A DNA stretch of 8,738 nt. It comes from Simkania sp. (GTDB lineage: Bacteria; Chlamydiota; Chlamydiia; Chlamydiales; Simkaniaceae). Positions within the stretch are counted from its first letter, which is position 1, and every line of letters begins with the position of its first letter. The position numbers were made by a program, and so were the translations under genes. The notes under the pieces are model-generated. The model saw nothing but the letters and a program-made list of their open reading frames with translations. It was not told the origin of the DNA and did no database searches. The stretch is taken from positions 1-8,738 of the forward strand of contig JANQJX010000120.1 of NCBI GenBank assembly GCA_028281425.1. The letters are read 5' to 3'. Of this stretch, positions 7,146 to 8,738 are shown piece after piece.

Positions 7146-7165
7146 ACAAAAAAGATATTTTTTGT
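7146..7165 (+). promoter_or_regulatory. Hairpin covering the GTG start of the porin gene
   Basis: ACAAAAAA (7146-7153) is the exact reverse complement of TTTTTTGT (7158-7165), separated by GATA. The second arm contains the first two bases of the GTG start codon. No Shine-Dalgarno sequence is visible, so initiation may depend on how easily this AT-rich stem opens. Confidence 0.4.
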
Positions 7166-8240
7166 GAAATCAATTTTAGTTTCTTTTTTTCTTTTTTTAA
7201 TTTTGAGTCATCCTTATGGAATCTCCTTTGAAATAGAAGAGAAGCGGATTTCAAAGCTCGAAAAAGAAATTGAAAAAGTCCAACAAAAAATCGATGAGAT
7301 TTTAATGGATCTAGGCAAATCATTTGCCAATCCAAGAATGGTTGGGGATTTATATTTTATGACTCTAGAGCCTTTGTATTGGTATGCACGCGTTTATAAC
7401 ACAAGTTTTGCCTACACAAATCAAAAGGCTTCAACAGCAATTCCCTTGAGAGGAAGTACAAAAGATTTGAATTTTGGTTGGAATTTTGGATTTCGTATCG
7501 GTTTAGGAAGCAATTTTGATTGTGATCAATGGGATGTGAATGGGACATTTACAGTTTATCGATCCCATTTTTGGGGAAGTAGTCGAGCTGGGCAATTAAA
7601 TACTTTAATCCCTTTAAGAGGGGCTGTTATCACGAAAAAAAGGGTGTCTCAAGCAAAATCAACCTTTGTTTTAGAAACTTATCAGGTTGATTTGGAATTG
7701 AAAAAGCACTATTTTATCAGCTCAAATCTTTTTTTTAGATCTATAATGGGTTTGAAAAATGTTTGGATCGATCAAAAGCAACAAATACGTTATACAGGAA
7801 GAGACCTTGGATTGAATCGTGCTCATATTGAGGATGACTGTGATTATTGGGGTCTTGGAATTCGTGGGGGAATGGAGTCGAAATGGAATTTAAAAGGACA
7901 TTTTTATCTTCAAGGACTCTTTAGTGGAACATTACTTTATGGGTTTTTTAATATCGATCACAAAGAGAGATTGACTCCAAGTAAGGATTTAAAAGTTAAG
8001 CTCACGGATAATAAACATCGCTTTGTTCCTACAGTTCAGTGGGTGATGGGTATAGGGTGGGGGTCTTATTTAGACAATCATACATATTATCTCGATCTTT
8101 CTCTAAGCTATGAGGGGATTTATTGGTGGCGTCTCAATCAAATGATTAAAATCTATGAATATGATGCCTATCGCTATGATAATTTCAACGATGATGTTTC
8201 CATACATGGACTCACATTGACCTTTAGATGGTATTTTTAA
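7164..8240 (+). CDS. MOMP-like / Lpg1974-family pore-forming outer-membrane protein
   Basis: This 358-residue protein is predicted to form a beta-barrel in the outer membrane, probably as a porin and structural surface protein. The start is GTG: it is the only standard start codon ahead of the signal peptide core, and an in-frame TGA lies at 7128. Residues 1 to about 21 are a signal peptide (MKSILVSFFLFLILSHPYGIS). Residues of about 23-50 form a short charged coiled coil (ISKLEKEIEKVQQKIDEIL). The barrel follows with family patterns: LYFMTLEPLYWYARV (63-77), GWNFGFRIGLGSNFDCDQWD (105-124), DYWGLGIRGGMESKW (227-241), VMGIGWG (294-300) and LSYEGIYWWRLNQ (314-326). The chain ends TLTFRWYF, with the terminal Phe expected for recognition by the outer-membrane assembly machinery. 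Only two cysteines are present (C120, C226), so extensive disulfide cross-linking as in classical chlamydial MOMP is unlikely. The gene is monocistronic and divergent from the TPR gene. Substrate specificity cannot be read from the sequence. Confidence 0.88.
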   Translation: MKSILVSFFLFLILSHPYGISFEIEEKRISKLEKEIEKVQQKIDEILMDLGKSFANPRMVGDLYFMTLEPLYWYARVYNTSFAYTNQKASTAIPLRGSTKDLNFGWNFGFRIGLGSNFDCDQWDVNGTFTVYRSHFWGSSRAGQLNTLIPLRGAVITKKRVSQAKSTFVLETYQVDLELKKHYFISSNLFFRSIMGLKNVWIDQKQQIRYTGRDLGLNRAHIEDDCDYWGLGIRGGMESKWNLKGHFYLQGLFSGTLLYGFFNIDHKERLTPSKDLKVKLTDNKHRFVPTVQWVMGIGWGSYLDNHTYYLDLSLSYEGIYWWRLNQMIKIYEYDAYRYDNFNDDVSIHGLTLTFRWYF

Positions 8241-8247
8241 CCGAAGG

Positions 8248-8285
8248 GATTCCCTTGAGCTGGAGAGAATCATAAATCTTTTTTT
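8248..8285 (+). terminator. Possible weak terminator after the porin gene
   Basis: GATTC (8248-8252) pairs with GAATC (8267-8271), extended by CTT with GAG across one mismatch. Seven T residues follow at 8279-8285, but only seven bases after the stem. An overlapping palindrome, AAGGGA-T-TCCCTT (8244-8256), offers an alternative fold. The position right after the porin stop codon is suitable; the structure is poor for an intrinsic terminator. Confidence 0.25.
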
Positions 8286-8323
8286 GGGAAGGCAATTCAA
8301 AAAATATATGATCTTGAGTTTGA

Positions 8324-8738
8324 ACCTGCTCTGGCATTTTAAATCATAAAATTGAAGAACTGCTCAATGTGGGTTTCAAAACTCATTGGCTTCATTTTTT
8401 CCCTCGCATTCCGGATCGGTCTAACTTTGCAAGACAAGCCGCTCAGTTACACGTTGTTAAGCGCATATTACAGGAAAGATTATCCTCTACGCTTGGCGCA
8501 TTCTGTGATCCATGACACATCATTGACGGGTTCCCTATCCCTGTTTGTAAATTGACAAGAGCTTACTCAAGCTCAGTGTTCAAGGGAAGCGCATCTTATG
8601 GTTATTGTGCGGCTAAAAAAGAGCGTTACTATGGCTTCTGCGGTCACATGGTGATTAACTCTATAGGGGTAATGACATCTGCAACCTTTTCCGCTGCAAA
8701 TGTTGACGAAAGAGATATTTGCCCTGAGCTGACTGAAA
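8324..8738 (+). mobile_element. IS982-family insertion sequence remnant, left end missing
   Basis: The segment encodes recognisable IS982-type transposase and is visibly richer in G and C than the flanking DNA. Only about 100 bases separate the porin stop codon from the first transposase similarity. That is too little for the missing N-terminal part plus a left terminal inverted repeat, so the left end is deleted. No terminal repeat or target duplication can be seen; the right end lies beyond the window. Confidence 0.75.
8342..8738 (+). pseudogene. Degenerate IS982-family transposase (N-terminally truncated, in-frame stop)
   Basis: One reading frame carries the similarity on both sides of a TGA at 8513-8515. 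Before it come FKTHWLHFFPRIP and SNFARQAAQLHVVKRI (8375-8467), matching the conserved block before the catalytic core in this transposase family. After it come HIIDGFPIPVCKLTRAY (the aspartate of IIDGF, codon 8525-8527, is the expected first catalytic residue), FKGSASYGYCAAKKERYYGF and SAANVDERD, leading to PELTE at the window edge. The N-terminal 70 or so residues expected from full-length relatives are absent, and stops occur in this frame upstream (for example TGA at 8321-8323). Intact copies would mobilise the element by DDE-type transposition; this copy cannot make a full enzyme unless the stop is read through. The family assignment rests on recognised motifs and is firm. The rest of the gene lies outside the window. 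Confidence 0.85.

Noticed and set aside
8103..8300. Minus-strand open frame over the end of the porin gene
   Set aside because: It is antisense to conserved barrel strands and the C-terminal Phe signature, and has no recognisable product.
8352..8555. Plus-strand open frame of 67 codons after the porin gene
   Set aside because: It overlaps the IS982 transposase remnant in a different frame. The transposase similarity lies entirely in the frame containing 8342.
1..8738. tRNA, rRNA, CRISPR array or riboswitch
   Set aside because: No cloverleaf with a TTCRANNY-type arm, no regularly spaced repeats and no known riboswitch core were seen on reading either strand.

Overview
The window is AT-rich bacterial DNA whose gene content best fits an environmental, amoeba-associated member of the Chlamydiota (Simkania- or Rhabdochlamydia-like). 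The main reasons are an outer-membrane barrel protein of the MOMP-like / Lpg1974 family, large weakly conserved exported proteins, AT-rich spacers and a decayed insertion sequence. Legionella-type gammaproteobacteria also carry Lpg1974-family porins, so the assignment is an inference and not proven by the sequence.

Layout. Three genes on the minus strand occupy about 77-6869. In transcription order they are a 947-residue exported TPR-repeat protein (6869-4026), a 1073-residue membrane-anchored protein with a C-terminal von Willebrand factor A (VWA) domain (3861-640), and the 16S rRNA methyltransferase RsmD (643-77). The last two overlap by four bases (ATGA). A 164-base leader separates the TPR and VWA genes and holds a candidate promoter, a tandem 9-mer, an 8-bp palindrome and a 10-bp inverted repeat around the VWA start codon. 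Divergently, after a 294-base AT-rich spacer with promoters on both sides, the plus strand carries the MOMP-like porin (7164-8240), which starts with GTG inside a small inverted repeat. From about 8324 to the window end lies the remnant of an IS982-family transposase, missing its N-terminus and interrupted by an in-frame stop.

How they may work together. RsmD is housekeeping: it methylates G966 of 16S rRNA. The TPR and VWA proteins are both predicted to act outside the cytoplasm and lie in tandem, so a shared envelope function is plausible, but neither belongs to a family whose function I can name. The VWA protein is the oddest gene. It has about 650 residues of Phe/Ser/Lys/Leu/Pro-biased sequence before the VWA fold, a degenerate metal-binding site, and a C8 homopolymer in its coding strand. 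The porin probably contributes to the outer-membrane protein coat. I found no convincing evidence of a complete new system. The VWA/TPR pair is the best candidate for something undescribed.
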